The translations under genes and the position numbers were made by a program. Below, in pieces: positions 21,461-32,172 of a DNA stretch of 64,000 nucleotides. Source of the stretch: Hyaloraphidium curvatum (Eukaryota; Monoblepharomycota; Hyaloraphidiomycetes; Hyaloraphidiales; Hyaloraphidiaceae); contig JAIVFI010000023.1 of NCBI GenBank assembly GCA_025558095.1, positions 434,001 through 498,000 of the forward strand, written 5' to 3'. Below the pieces are notes generated by a model. That model did not search any database. It worked only from the letters and a program-made list of their open reading frames with translations, and was not told where the DNA came from. Every line of letters begins with the position of its first letter. Position 1 is the stretch's first letter.

Positions 21461-22928
21461 ATGACGATGGCGAGCAGGAAATACGCACTTACCGTGTACG
21501 GAGCCACCGGTTTCACCGGCGAGAGAGTCGCGAGGGAGGCCGCGAAGCGACTCCCGCCGGGGGTCACGAAGGGCGACTTCCGGTGGGCCATCGCAGGGCG
21601 TGACCGCGCCAGGCTGCAAGGTGTGTCATTCCTCGGCACTTTTCAGAGGTCGGACATGTTGCTGACACCCATGAATCGGTCGAACTCGCTGGTGCTCGGT
21701 CCTTCGTTTCCCCTCCGACCGACACGTGGGCACAGACGTGCTGGGCCGCTTGCAGCTCGGACCTGGGGTGCCCGAGCCCGACATCGTGATCGCCGATTCG
21801 AAGAACGAGCCGTCGATCGAGGACATGTGCCGCTCCGCGCGTGTCGTGATCAACTGCGTCGGGCCGTTCCGGTTCTACGGCGAAGTCGTCGTCAGGTTCT
21901 GCGCGCAGCACGGATCGGACCATGTGGATATAACTGGAGAGCCGGAGTTCGTCGAGACGATGTACCTGCGGTACCACCGTGCCGCCAGGAAGAGCGGCGC
22001 TACGATCAGCTCGTGTTGCGGGTTCGACTCGATTCCGGCCGAGTTGGGAACCGTCTTTGTCAAACGCGCTTTCGCAGCGGAGGGAGCAACGGCGACGCAG
22101 GTCGAGATGTTCCACCGCGTGCTGTACGACGAGCGCTTCGGGCTCACGGCCAACTTTGCCACGTACGAGTCAGCGGTGAACGGATTCGGTTTCGCGCACG
22201 AGCTGCGCGAGACCCGCAAGATGATCGACGCCGAGATGGACCTCCCCAAGCTCCCTACGATCCGGCCGAAGCTGAAGCTCAACACCGGGCTGTTCCACAA
22301 GGAAAAGCGGCTGGACCTGTGGACGCTGGTGTTCCCCGGGGCCGATGCCGCTTGCGTTCGACTTTCTCAGCGTCAGGTTCTGCAGCTTGCGAAGGAGGGG
22401 TCTTCACCGAAAGGAAACAGCAGCCTGCGATCGATACCTCCTGTGCAGTTCAGCGCTTATTTTGGGATTCTGAAGCTCTGGAACCTTCTCTTGCTTCTGT
22501 TCTACGGCGCCGTCTTTTCCCTGCTCGCACGCTACGAATGGGGCCGCAAAGCTCTCTTGGATTATTCGGGGCTCTTTTCCCACGGCGTGTTTGTGAGGAA
22601 CAAGACCCCATCGGAGGAACAGCTGCGCGGCGCTGCGAGCGAGACCGTGCTCATCGGCCGGGGCTTCAAGCGAGGTTCGTCTGGCAACAAGCTCGATCTG
22701 GAGATCGTGGTGAAGCAGTCTGGACCCGAGCCGGGCTACGTGGGCACGCCGATCTTCATCGTCGCTTGCGCCCACCAGCTGCTGAAGGAGAAGCACGGGG
22801 CTAAGCCCACGGGGCTCATTCCACCCGGCGTGCTGCTCCCCGCCGCGGCTTTTGGCGACACGGACTTGATTGAGCGACTGCAGGACCTGGGGGAGAAGTT
22901 CGAGGTCGTGGAGCGGCGCGAGTTGTAG
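21461..22928 (+). CDS. saccharopine-dehydrogenase-like oxidoreductase (SCCPDH type)
   Basis: Exons 21461-21620 and 21736-22928 give 450 residues. N-terminal YALTVYGATGFTGERVARE is the Rossmann NAD(P) motif, followed by WAIAGRDRARL, RVVINCVGPFRFYGE and HVDITGEPEFVETMY, all characteristic of the trans-acting enoyl-reductase/SCCPDH group. A hydrophobic stretch near residues 330-350 (NLLLLLFYGAVFSLLARY) fits the membrane or lipid-droplet association of these proteins. They are not true saccharopine dehydrogenases; substrates are probably lipids. A second ATG lies two codons downstream (21467). Length matches the usual 400-450 residues. Confidence 0.85.
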
Positions 22929-23168
22929 TGATAGCTCTCGTCGTGGTCGTGCATCGTTAGCTGTTTGCTTGGTAGTAGCGCTTCGTTGTGGCTTTCTGGC
23001 GCGGAAGATTGAAGGCGGATCGGCGATGGCGAGCTTTCCGCCCCGCGTCGTCAACAGTTTCGCCCTTTTCCCGGCAGTCCCAAAGCGAATCCCGTAATGG
23101 ACGGACTTCTACGATAGAGTCTTCCTTCTCGGTGTCATCTGATTCCGCGCCGGCCTGCCGTGGAAGAG

Positions 23169-25027
23169 ATGGACGACGATAAACGGCCTCCTGCGCCGGC
23201 TGTCGCGGGGAACAATGTGGGGCCTGAATCGCTCTCGAACGGGACCGAGGACATGAGAGCGGAACTTGAACTTTCTCCTGCTGCTGCAGTAGATCCCAAA
23301 GGGTCTTCTGGCAGCACGAAGCTGGAAGAGTCCTCACCGAAGGCGCTTTCTCGGGGCCTGGACGGCGAAACGTCGCCGCGACGGACATTCGCAGAACGTC
23401 TGCGATCTTTCTTCTTTTCTCTTCGCGGAATCACGACCGTTCTGTACTCCCTGTCTTTCTTTGTGCTCGGACTCTGCTTGAGCACCCTCGGCCCGGCGCT
23501 CCTCAGCCTAAGCTATCAGCTGAACGATACTCTCCAGCAGGCAGCGTTGGCCTTCACGATTCGTTCGGTCGGCTACGCTCTGGGCTCCTTGATTTCGGGC
23601 CCCCTCTTTGATCGGTTCCCTGGTCACCCGTTCCTTGGCCTGTCGCTGGTGGTTGCTGGGATAGGAACCTGCCTCATTCCGAGTGCTCGGACTTCGGCCG
23701 CACTGTTTGCCATCACGGCGTTCCAGGGCCTGGCTATGGGCGCGACGGACACGGGCGCCAACCTGCTCATCATCTTTCTCTGGGGCTCGGAAGTCGGTCC
23801 GTGGATGCAGCTGCTACATTTCTCCTTTGCAATCGGTGCGGCGCTCGGCCCGCTCTTCTTGAGGGCATTCTACAAGCCGATACCGGGCAACACCGTGACG
23901 GGAGACTATTCGGGTGCCTTTTACTGCATTGGTGCCCTGACTCTGCTCGTCGGCGGGGCGCTTGCCTTTGTGAAGAGCCCGAGGTCGCGGACCGACACGA
24001 AGATCGGGACCCTGGACAGTGCGGTCGAAGAGATTGTCGTGGATACCACGAAGGAGAAAGAACCCAGTGCTGTGGAGAGCGTGGCCCTGCGGAGCGCGGC
24101 GCCGACACCAACAACCGCGGTGCCGACGCCCGCAAGCGCTACCCTCGACCAAGACGGGTTTGCGCAGTACCACAAGCAGCGCGACCGCATCATTTGGGTC
24201 GAAGTCTTCATGATGTTCTGGTTGCTCTTTTTGTACGTGGGCGCCGAAACGGGCTATGGAGGCTACGTAACTTCGTATGCCGTCCTCGCGCTCTCCACCA
24301 CGGAGGCAACGGGGCAGCTTCTAGCCTCTGTTTTCTGGTGGGCGATCACCGCTGGAAGGTTTTCAAGCAGTGAGTGTTCTCCGTGTTCTTCGCGTTACGC
24401 TTGTGGACTGACTTGGAATTCGCAGTCTTCATCTCAATGCGGATCACGCCGCGTCTGTTCCTTACATCCTCAATGGCCCTGAGTTTCGTGTTCACGGTCA
24501 TGCTGGCGGTTGGAGTGGGCGTCTTCAAGTCGCTCGAGACCCTGTGGGCCGGAACGGTGCTTTTCGGGCTTGCAATGGCGTGCATCTTCCCTACGTGAGT
24601 GGCTACCAATAATGGCGAGTATATCGAGCTGATGGACACTCTCCCAAGATCGATCGAACTCGCTGAAACATATTGGCCTGTCAAGGGTATTCATACCATG
24701 GTGTTCGTCGTCGGCGGTGCTGTGGGCGAGATTGTCCTGCCGCTCGTGATTTCAAGGTTCCTCGGAGGTGGGATGCGGCGGTCGTTGCCGCCGGACGTCG
24801 TTTCTGACCAGCACCCTGCAGATCCCTATGCCGAACCGGGGTCGGACGATCACAGCAAGAACGTCCCGGACGTGCTCCTGTGGACATGCTTGGCCGCGTG
24901 CGGGATCAACCTGAGCATCCTTGCGATCGTACTGGTTCTCGGGGAGGGGATGAAGCGGAAGGAGTGCGATTTCCGGGCCTTGTTGAGCACAACGGCGGAA
25001 CGGAGAGCTGCGGAGGCTGCGATCTAG
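23169..25027 (+). CDS. major facilitator superfamily transporter (MFSD4/glucose-transporter-like)
   Basis: Exons 23169-24369, 24426-24594 and 24649-25027 give 582 residues. After a disordered N-terminal tail of about 85 residues come membrane helices with MFS patterns: VLYSLSFFVLGLCLSTLGPA, ISGPLFDRFPGHPFLGLSLV (loop 2-3 motif), FQGLAMGATDTGANLLIIFL, and in the second half FMMFWLLFLYVGAETGYGGY and IFPTSIELAETYWPVKGIH. These last two, joined here by the third-exon acceptor at 24648, are typical of the MFSD4 / sodium-dependent glucose transporter 1 / fucose permease-like group. A large cytosolic loop separates the two halves. Plasma-membrane or vacuolar solute carrier; the substrate is unknown but a sugar is possible. 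Confidence 0.8.
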
Positions 25028-25223
25028 TAGAACTGTGTATTGGATGTGGCATTGAAACGAGGAGAATGAAACGATAAATTGGAGGACAGTTTGGGGAACC
25101 CGATCGGATTTGCGAAGCGGATGACGCGATTCGCGGCGTGGACGCCGAAATCCCCCCCGATCCCGCGCGCCCGACAACTTCGAATCGCAGGACCGCAACC
25201 CACTCGCCATCAAAGCCAACACC

Positions 25224-26009
25224 ATGGGAATTGTTGATGAAGTCGAGGCCGCCAACGCCAAGTACGCTGCCGACTTTGGCGACAAGGGCAAGCTCGCCCT
25301 GCCCCCGGCGAGGAAGGTTTGTTTCACGGTGGCCGCAGAGCGCTTCCTGGACCTCACCATCGTCCATCCCCTCAATAGCTCTGCATCCTGACTTGCATGG
25401 ACGCTCGCATTGATCCCGCCAAGGCGTGGGTGGCTCGCGAAGGCCGTTGCGGTTGATGGGGTTCTGATCCAATTCCCCCTGTCAACCGTGATCAACGTGC
25501 TCGCCGGCCCCTTCACCTCCTGTTTCTCATCATCCAGGTTCGGCGTTGCCGAGGGAGATGCCCACGTTATCCGGAATGCCGGCGGGAGGGCCAGCGACGA
25601 CGCTATCCGCTCGATTGTGATTTCCCACAAGCTTCTGGGTACCCAGCAAGGTACTCTTCACAGTTCCGTGCTTCCGAAACGTTCTAAAGTCGTCGTAAAA
25701 CTAGTCGTTCTCGCGCAGCATGAGGATTGTGGCATGTTGTACTTTGACAACTCCACGATGGCCGGCCTTCTCGAGAAGTCGCTCGATAGCGTCGAGATTG
25801 TCGCCGGTCCGGCCTTCAAGGATGTTGGCGCTGGCCCAGGTTCCAAGGAGGGCAACTACATCAATTGGCTCACGATTCCGGGGGACCTGAAGCAATCGGT
25901 CCGCAACGACATCGATCGGATCAAGAACCACCCCCTCTTCGACAAGAAGGTGCCTATTGCTGGCTACGTCTACGATGTCACGACCGGGAAGCTCATTAAG
26001 GTCGAGTAG
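25224..26009 (+). CDS. beta-carbonic anhydrase
   Basis: Four exons: 25224-25316, 25379-25425, 25538-25650 and 25705-26009, giving 185 residues. It interconverts CO2 and bicarbonate. The zinc ligands are C37 (in TCMDARIDP), H90 and C93 (in LAQHEDCGM); D39 and R41 form the usual beta-class dyad. HVIRNAGGRASDDAIRS is the conserved mid-region. The short form with HEDCGM and the tail IAGYVYDVTTGKLIKV fits the small clade-D-like fungal and bacterial enzymes. No targeting peptide is seen, so probably cytosolic. All four junctions were fixed by frame and by recovery of these motifs. Confidence 0.9.
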
Positions 26010-26067
26010 ACAACGTTCTATGTACTGCTCAACAACCATTCGTAGCTTAATCTAAACTGGTGGCTCC

Positions 26068-27004
26068 TCATCGGAGCACGATCCGCCCGCCCGGCCCCCG
26101 CATCACACCCTGCACCAGACTGTCGTGTGCTCGCTGCCACTCCCTCTTGCGCCTCTCCTGTTCCGCCTCGAGCTTCTCGCGCCCACCCCAATACGATTCG
26201 GAGAGGGCGCCGAGCTCCTTCCGCAGGAAGTAGTTCACCTCGTAGACCTTGATGGGGTGCAGCGCCGTCGAATTGAGCAGCATCTGCGGCGGAAGGCAAA
26301 AGACGGCGGCCGCGGTCGTCTCTGCGATGAACAGAACGTCCTGGCAGTCCTGGCAGAAGCGCTGGCCACGGAGCCGGAGGCAACGCCGACCGAGCGCAGT
26401 GCCGGGGTCCGGGCACGATATGCCGCAGCGTAGGCATCGGGAACGGTTCAGGACAATCATGAAGTTGCCTGCGAGGGGCGTGAAATGTGAGTGAACAAGA
26501 ACGAGCGCTCCGACCCTCCAAGTACGCACGGAAGTCCTGCGTTGGGACCGGCGGTCCCTCGATCTTTCCCAAAGTCAGGTACTTGATTCGTTTTCTCAGT
26601 CCTTGAATGGGCGAATCGGCCGCGGGAGCAGAAGGAACGGGGTGGTACGAAGAAAGGACGAAAGGTTGCCACAAGACATCGTCGACGCCGATCGCGTAGA
26701 GACGTTTGCACGCCAGGAGAATGGCGCAGAGATCGTTCGCGGACAGCATGGCGAGAATCGGCAGGAGAAGCTCGTCGGGGAGCTCCACCAGAGAGCTGAG
26801 CTGGTTGGGGGAGCGTCCAGCTACGACCAACGCCGACTTCCCCGCTGCTCCGGGCGACGAAGGCTCGGCAGCAACACGATTGGAGGCCGAGGCCCTCCGT
26901 CCCGTGGCTCCCGCGGGCACAGGCGAGGGGCCGGAGCCATTCGTCATGGCCACATTCGCCGTACCGGCCCGCGCGGGCTTGCCCTTCGACTGGTTGGCTC
27001 CCAT
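26068..27004 (-). CDS. F-box protein with C-terminal cysteine-rich segment
   Basis: Exons 27004-26530 and 26468-26068 give 291 residues. After a disordered, basic N-terminus beginning MGANQSKGK (a G2 that could be myristoylated), residues 69-110 form an F-box: LVELPDELLLPILAMLSAND, then LCAILLACKRLYAIGVDDV. F-box proteins link substrates to SCF ubiquitin ligases through Skp1. The second exon has two cysteine pairs (SRCLRCGISCPD and RFCQDCQD) that may bind zinc, then a charged helix (REKLEAEQERRKREWQ). It starts 267 bp from the divergent RidA gene. Confidence 0.75.
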
Positions 27005-27271
27005 AGCGGCAGTTTGGTATTGCAAGCTTCGTCGTCCTTTTTGCGAAGCAGACCCCGCACCGTTGTGCCCCGGAGCTGCCGCCTGCCCGACGCCGATCAC
27101 CGCCCGGCCAATAAGTCCGATCCGCGAATGCTACGCGCGGACCGCCCCATCCGGTCGATCGTAGCTCATCTCCTCAATCGTACAACTCGGACTGCTTCTT
27201 GTGCCTTCACAAGCCTCCCGCGCCGCTCAACGCCCCTCGTTCTCCCCTACATCGCGTCCCAATCGCGCGCA

Positions 27272-27942
27272 ATGTCGACGGAGCTCACTTTGCTGTCGGG
27301 GAGCACGGTCGCGCCCTACTCCCCAGCCGTGACCGCAAATGGCTTCATGTACGTTAGGTGCGTGATGCTGCGATGTCGGCCGTGGTTCAGCGAAGGCGCG
27401 GAAGTTGTTGACGCGTCCCCTGGCATGCCACAGCGGCCAGGTCGGCATCGACGCGAACCTGAAGAAGGTTGAGGGAGGATTCGAGGCCGAGGTGAGATTC
27501 CTGATGTGAGGGCTGTCCTCACCGAGTCTGATTGGCACGGTCGGCACAGGTCAAGCAGGTCCTCGCGAACCTCAAGAGCGTGATCGAGCGGGGTGGAGGC
27601 AAGCTGGACAGGGTGCGTCCAACCACTCCTCGCATCACCCTCTGACCTAATTGGGATGGCGCGGGGACAGGTCGTCAAGTGCACCGTCTTTCTCACAGAC
27701 ATGAGCAACTTCGGAAAGCTGAACGAGCACTACGCCGCGGTATGCCGTGCTACTCGCTCGCGAGACTCTAGTTGTTGACACGAACGATCTCACACAGTTC
27801 TTTGGCTCGCACAAGCCGGCGCGATCGGCCTTTGCGGTCAAGGGTAAGAACGCAGGGTCATTTGCCCTTGGCGCAGCTCACCCTTCCCTCAGAACTGCCG
27901 CTGGGTTGCCTTGTCGAGATCGAGGCAGTGGTGGCGATGTAA
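27272..27942 (+). CDS. RidA/YjgF/UK114 family enamine/imine deaminase
   Basis: Six small exons (27272-27357, 27434-27491, 27550-27612, 27671-27739, 27798-27843, 27893-27942) give 123 residues, the normal length. RidA proteins hydrolyse reactive enamine/imine intermediates such as 2-aminoacrylate. Family features appear only after splicing: YSPAVTANGFMYVSGQVGID, the helix ANLKSVIERGGGKLDRVVKC, TVFLTDMSNFGKLNEHYAA and the C-terminal active-site region ARSAFAVKELPLGCLVEIEA with the conserved Arg. Five introns in a 370-nt coding sequence is the highest density in the window. No mitochondrial leader is visible. Confidence 0.9.
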
Positions 27943-28062
27943 AGCTGGCATCAACGAACAATAGCAATGTTCAGGATCATCATACATCGCTCCTCCATCG
28001 TTCGCACCGCATCCGCAGGGTATAGAATTGAATGAAGTTGACCACGTCCAACAGTTCCCTCC

Positions 28063-28855
28063 TCAGGCCGACATGAGCCCGGCTCCGCCAGCCGCGAATC
28101 CGTATCCTTTCGGGCCGTGAGTTTTGGCATAGCAAGATTTGCACACGATCCCGTCCTTCGATTCCGAGATCGTCGAAGTCTCGAGCAACTTCGAGCACGA
28201 CGTGCACTTCAGGCAGAGTTTGTGAAACTTCGCCCCCTGGGGCCCGATGACCTGCTCCGCAAAATACACAGTCTTGGAGCATCCTGGACAGGTGGAACCG
28301 CCGCCCCCGATGCCGGGCAAGACTTTGGCCTGGACTTTGCCCCCGCTGGTCCGTTCCTTGTCGGCAGAGAGAGTCGAGTCCGTGCTGCCGTTCGATCCGG
28401 CAGAGGCCGGGGTCGTCGGCGACGCCCTGACGGGCGACCCAGAGCGAGGAGCAGCGACGGAGCCCGTTGCCACGGGCTCTGGGTTCAGGAACGCGCCTCC
28501 ACCGGCAAATCCGTACCCTATCCGAGCACCCGTTGCCGTTAGGATAGATTTCGAGCCCATTGTAGCGGACGACCCACCGCGAGGGCCCCAGTTCTTTCCG
28601 TAACACGCCTTGCAGTAAACCTGGCCCTCCCGTTCCGCCAGGGTGGTCGAATCGATGCGCTTCGAGCACGTCAGGCACGTCAAGCAGTTCTTGTGGTACG
28701 GGCCGCCGGGAGCAACGACCTGTAGGTATCCAAAGTGGAAGTCCGGGGTAAGACGCATCCTCCGAAGTTCAACGACAAACACTGACCTGCTCGGCCATGT
28801 AGACCGCTTTGGAGCATCGCGGGCACGTCGGAGCGCCGCCAAACTTAGTCGCCAT
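28063..28855 (-). CDS. two-LIM-domain protein (CRP-like)
   Basis: Exons 28855-28787 and 28719-28063 give 241 residues. Two LIM domains, each a double zinc finger: the first reads PTCPRCSKAVYMAEQ...FHK-type YHKNCLTCLTCSKRID...YCKACYGKNWGPRG, the second STCPGCSKTVYFAEQ...KFHKLCLKCTSCSKLL...VCKSCYAKTHGPKG. Each LIM is followed by a glycine-rich GYGFAGGGA/GYGFAAGGAG tail exactly as in vertebrate cysteine-rich proteins. LIM proteins scaffold the actin cytoskeleton or transcription complexes. A Ser/Thr-rich linker separates the domains. The gene is convergent with the RidA gene (120 bp). Confidence 0.9.
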
Positions 28856-29026
28856 GGCGTTTCTGTGCTTCCACGTCGCGAGCTAGACCGTGTTTGTCGG
28901 GGTTGTTTGCTGGGTCGCCTTCCCCCTCTCACGAGCAGCGACGATCGGACGGTCAAGTGAGGTCAGCGGAAACAGAATTCAATAGAAAGACCCCAGGCAG
29001 AAGAAAGGCATTTACAAGAAAATGAA

Positions 29027-29906
29027 CTACCACTCGTCTCGCACGCCGAGGACCCGGCCGGTCTCCTTCTCCAACGTCACCAGCAACCTAGTCTTGATTT
29101 GAAGCTCGTCCATGCCCGCAATCCAAGCCAACGCCCTTGTCCGAACCTTGTACACCTGAAGTGTAGGTACAGCCACGCAGATCGTGTTATCGGGATCGAT
29201 CGGGGCAGCAGGTCCGGCCAAGGGGCCAACGGCCGCCGCGAGAGCGGCAGGAATGGCGCGATCGACGAAAGGATCCGCAGGAGGGGAAGCTTGTAGAAAG
29301 ATTGAAGGCGGTTCCAAGAGCTTCACGTCGATATCCTTGAAGACGGTGAGGAGAGTCGCAAAGTCCCGCCTCACATCGGCCGCGGTGCGCCCGCAAACAA
29401 TGCGGTTTTCATAGTGGATGGCGCTTCCGGTCGACAGCTAAGAGATATCGTGCGTCAGCGTAGGGACGAATTGATTTCGAGGCGAGGCTCACGTCCTCAA
29501 TGATTCGTGCCTGCGATTCAGAATCCGATGCCGCGTACAGCGCCAAGACCCGCTCCAAGGCCATCTGCGCCAGCAAGGGAACCGAGGAGGCCGGTTGAGG
29601 CGAGGAGTGTTTCTCCAGGGCCTCCCGGTCACATGTCCTCGCAGGAGTTGACGGGACCGAGGCGATGCTCGTAGGAACGTGCCACAAAGCCGCCGGAATT
29701 ATGCCCGCAAGACTCCGTGACGCATGTGTCGCTCCGCGAGGGGGCAGCATGGCCGCTCTCGCCGCGCTGACGGCTGCCGGATGCGGGACCCCGAACGGGA
29801 GACGGGAGCCCGTGCCCGTCCATGCAGGCGAAGAGGGAGCGAACGAAACCAGGCGAAAGGCAGGAATGCCAAAAAGAACGCGCGGGTCGAACGCAGGGAC
29901 GTCCAT
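29027..29906 (-). CDS. hypothetical protein with possible NTF2-like C-terminal region
   Basis: Exons 29906-29493 and 29437-29027 give 274 residues, joined in phase 0. Residues 1-90 are hydrophobic and proline/alanine-rich (VLFGIPAFRLVSFAPSSPAW), perhaps a mitochondrial presequence. From about residue 105 (LAQMALERVLALYAASDSES, then IHYENRIVCGRTAADVRRDF) to the end (VYKVRTRALAWIAGMDELQI, KTRLLVTLEKETGRVLGVRD) the pattern of one helix pair followed by strands resembles NTF2/SnoaL-like folds. I cannot confirm the family. The start codon is the first ATG after an upstream frame that remains open, so an N-terminal extension is possible. Confidence 0.55.
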
Positions 29907-30106
29907 GTCGAGGAAGCTGCCGTCGTCGCGACGACGATTGGGAACGGATCGGCGGGCGGAGGGATCGGAGACCGCAAAAACTATCGGCACAGAGGCGACA
30001 GTCTCGACCTGAGAACCAAGGCTACAAAGCTCAAAGCCGTTGATCAAACATCCTCGAGCGTGTTGATTTGCGAATCCAATCTGTAGCGGCGCTCGGGATA
30101 GGCCTT

Positions 30107-30665
30107 CTACTTGTCGCGGTCCCCGAGATCGGCCGTCGTTTCCATCATGCGCTTAAGATGCTCCCTTGTCTCCGGGTTCTGAAAGCGACCATTGCATCAT
30201 CGGTGAGCTGAAGATCCTCCCTCAGGACTCCTGGCCGACCGTGAGCGTGAACTCGTTCTTGGTGTTCGGGGAAGGCTTGATCTGCGTCGCCTCCTGGTCG
30301 CGGATGCCGGTCATTCCGGGTCCCGACTGATCCTGAGCGGCAATGTTGCTGGGAGAAGAGCCGTAGGAATCGATGGCTGAGGGCGGAACATAAATCGATG
30401 AGCGTCTCGTGCGTGACCGTGGAGTCGAAGAGCGAAAGCATGCGTGATCCGATCCCCTGCATGATTCCGGCAGTCCCAGATGGAAGTCCTTCTACTCACT
30501 TTTGCTGCCTTCGCGCCACTCAAGCCTCTCGTTCCCGGTCTGGGTCGAGAAGGGGTCGAGGGCCTCCGCGACTTTCGACGCGGCCGCGCCGACGGAGCTC
30601 ATGGCCGACGCGACGAGGCCTTGGGCACCGTGTTGCTGAGAAGAGGTTTCGTCCTTCTTGTCCAT
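30107..30665 (-). CDS. small hypothetical protein with conserved-looking C-terminus
   Basis: Three exons, 30665-30500, 30376-30240 and 30178-30107, give 124 residues. All junctions keep the frame, and the donors are GTGAGT and GTCGGC. It has an N-terminal amphipathic stretch GLVASAMSSVGAAASKVAEA, a Ser/Gln-rich middle and a final segment KNEFTLTNPETREHLKRMME ending TTADLGDRDK. The last part looks like a short conserved helix motif, but I do not recognise the family. It is divergent from the DUF218 gene, with 222 bp between start codons. No signal peptide or membrane segment is seen. Confidence 0.55.
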
Positions 30666-30887
30666 GGCGACGTGCTTTTTCTTGGTCGTGCGGAGGATGT
30701 TGTCCACGTCAGCTCCCAGCACTTCGACCGACGCGCGGGGAGAGCTCAAAACTTGACCTCCCCACGTCGACAAAAAGGACCGAATCCTACGAATGCGGCA
30801 TGCTTTGCTTTGTTTCAATGCCCAATGACCCCCCGCTGGTCTGCAACTGGAGCATTTGTTCAGTAGAAGCGGACTTCTCGAGGAGCT

Positions 30888-32081
30888 ATGCCCCGCATCG
30901 CGAACCCCGTGGTTCGGCGGCTCGGTGCCATCGTCATCCTGCTCATGGCGGCTCTCTCCGTGCTGGGTCTGCTTTTGTATCGTCGGAACCCGGCTGGAGC
31001 TGCCAGCAAAGCTTCGACACCGGCTCTGGAGCGGACGAACATGTCTCTCGTTGACGTTGTCGCGCTTCCGGACTTGGAGGCTCCGCTCAAGGACCCCTTC
31101 TACAATGCTGGCTTTCTTCGGAACCTGATTATTGTTGCTGGCCATGCCGTACTGCGCTTAGGGCTCAAAGAAGCTCTGAAAGGTAGACCGAGCACCATTT
31201 CTGGCGAATCGGCCTGGGCTCTGCAGAGCTACCAGAATCAAACGGACGTCAACGCGATCGTGCAGCACATTCGTTTGGGCGTCGAGATAGCATCGAAGGA
31301 TCCAAAGTCGCTACTGGTCTTCAGCGGAGGGCGGACGAACTCCGCCTTTGATAGGAGCGAGGGCGTGAGCTACTGGTTGGCTGCTCGAGCTCTCGGATGC
31401 TTTCGAAACAGGACCGGACTTGGCGTGGCAAACATCGCTGGAGTGCTGGCCGGGAGCAATGGAAGTATCTTGCTGCCGGTTGAGTACCGCTCAATAGCTG
31501 AGGAGTATTCGCGGGACTCGTACGAGAACCTGCTGTTCAGCATTTGCCGGTTCAGAGCATTCACGGGACGATACCCCACAAATGTGACGGTGATCTCGTT
31601 TCGGTACAAGAAGCTCCGTTTCGCAGATTTCCACCGAGCCGCGATCCGGTTTCCTGCCGACCGCGTTTCCTTCTTCTCCGAGCCTCGTGCTTTCTCCTCA
31701 AGCGGGAAGCACCGACGCAGCATTGCGTCTGCCCTTTACCGCTCGCAAACGGAATCGCTTGCCAGAGTCCGGAACGACTCTTCAATTCCGGAGCATGAGA
31801 TTTCCCATTCCCTCATGTCGTCGCTGCAGGACCCACACGGATGCTTTCCTCCCCTGTCAACGAAGCGGAAGCAGCGGGATCCGTTCCAGCAGGGACCTGT
31901 TCCGACCGATGAATGCCCGGAAATTCGAGACCTGATTACGGTTTGCAATCCAGCGACCATGGCGAAAGTCGCGAGACTCAAAGGAAAAGGAGGCGGCATC
32001 AAACGACTCTACATCGGTCCCGTGCCATGGGATGGTGCTGCGGGTGATGTTGGGGTTGAAAGTGCGGACGAAGACATATAG
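30888..32081 (+). CDS. DUF218 (YdcF/SanA-like) type II membrane protein
   Basis: A single exon, 397 residues. A membrane anchor at about residues 12-31 (LGAIVILLMAALSVLGLLLY) follows a short basic tail, giving a type II topology. The DUF218 core follows: NLIIVAGHAVLRLGL, SLLVFSGGRTNSAF, the acidic motif SIAEEYSRDSYENLLFSICR, TVISFRYKKLRFADFHRAAI, and a late KVARLKGKGGG. Fungal homologues are uncharacterised ER/Golgi or vacuolar membrane proteins; bacterial ones act in envelope biology. N-glycosylation sequons (NQT, NGS, NVT) fit a lumenal domain. Intronless, unlike most neighbours. Confidence 0.75.
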   Translation: MPRIANPVVRRLGAIVILLMAALSVLGLLLYRRNPAGAASKASTPALERTNMSLVDVVALPDLEAPLKDPFYNAGFLRNLIIVAGHAVLRLGLKEALKGRPSTISGESAWALQSYQNQTDVNAIVQHIRLGVEIASKDPKSLLVFSGGRTNSAFDRSEGVSYWLAARALGCFRNRTGLGVANIAGVLAGSNGSILLPVEYRSIAEEYSRDSYENLLFSICRFRAFTGRYPTNVTVISFRYKKLRFADFHRAAIRFPADRVSFFSEPRAFSSSGKHRRSIASALYRSQTESLARVRNDSSIPEHEISHSLMSSLQDPHGCFPPLSTKRKQRDPFQQGPVPTDECPEIRDLITVCNPATMAKVARLKGKGGGIKRLYIGPVPWDGAAGDVGVESADEDI

Positions 32082-32172
32082 AGCTTCTCAGAACGATGCG
32101 CTGCGGCACGGTTGAAGGCTAGATCATACTTTGTCTCGAGATCATAATTATGTATCTCAATATACCCATGGA

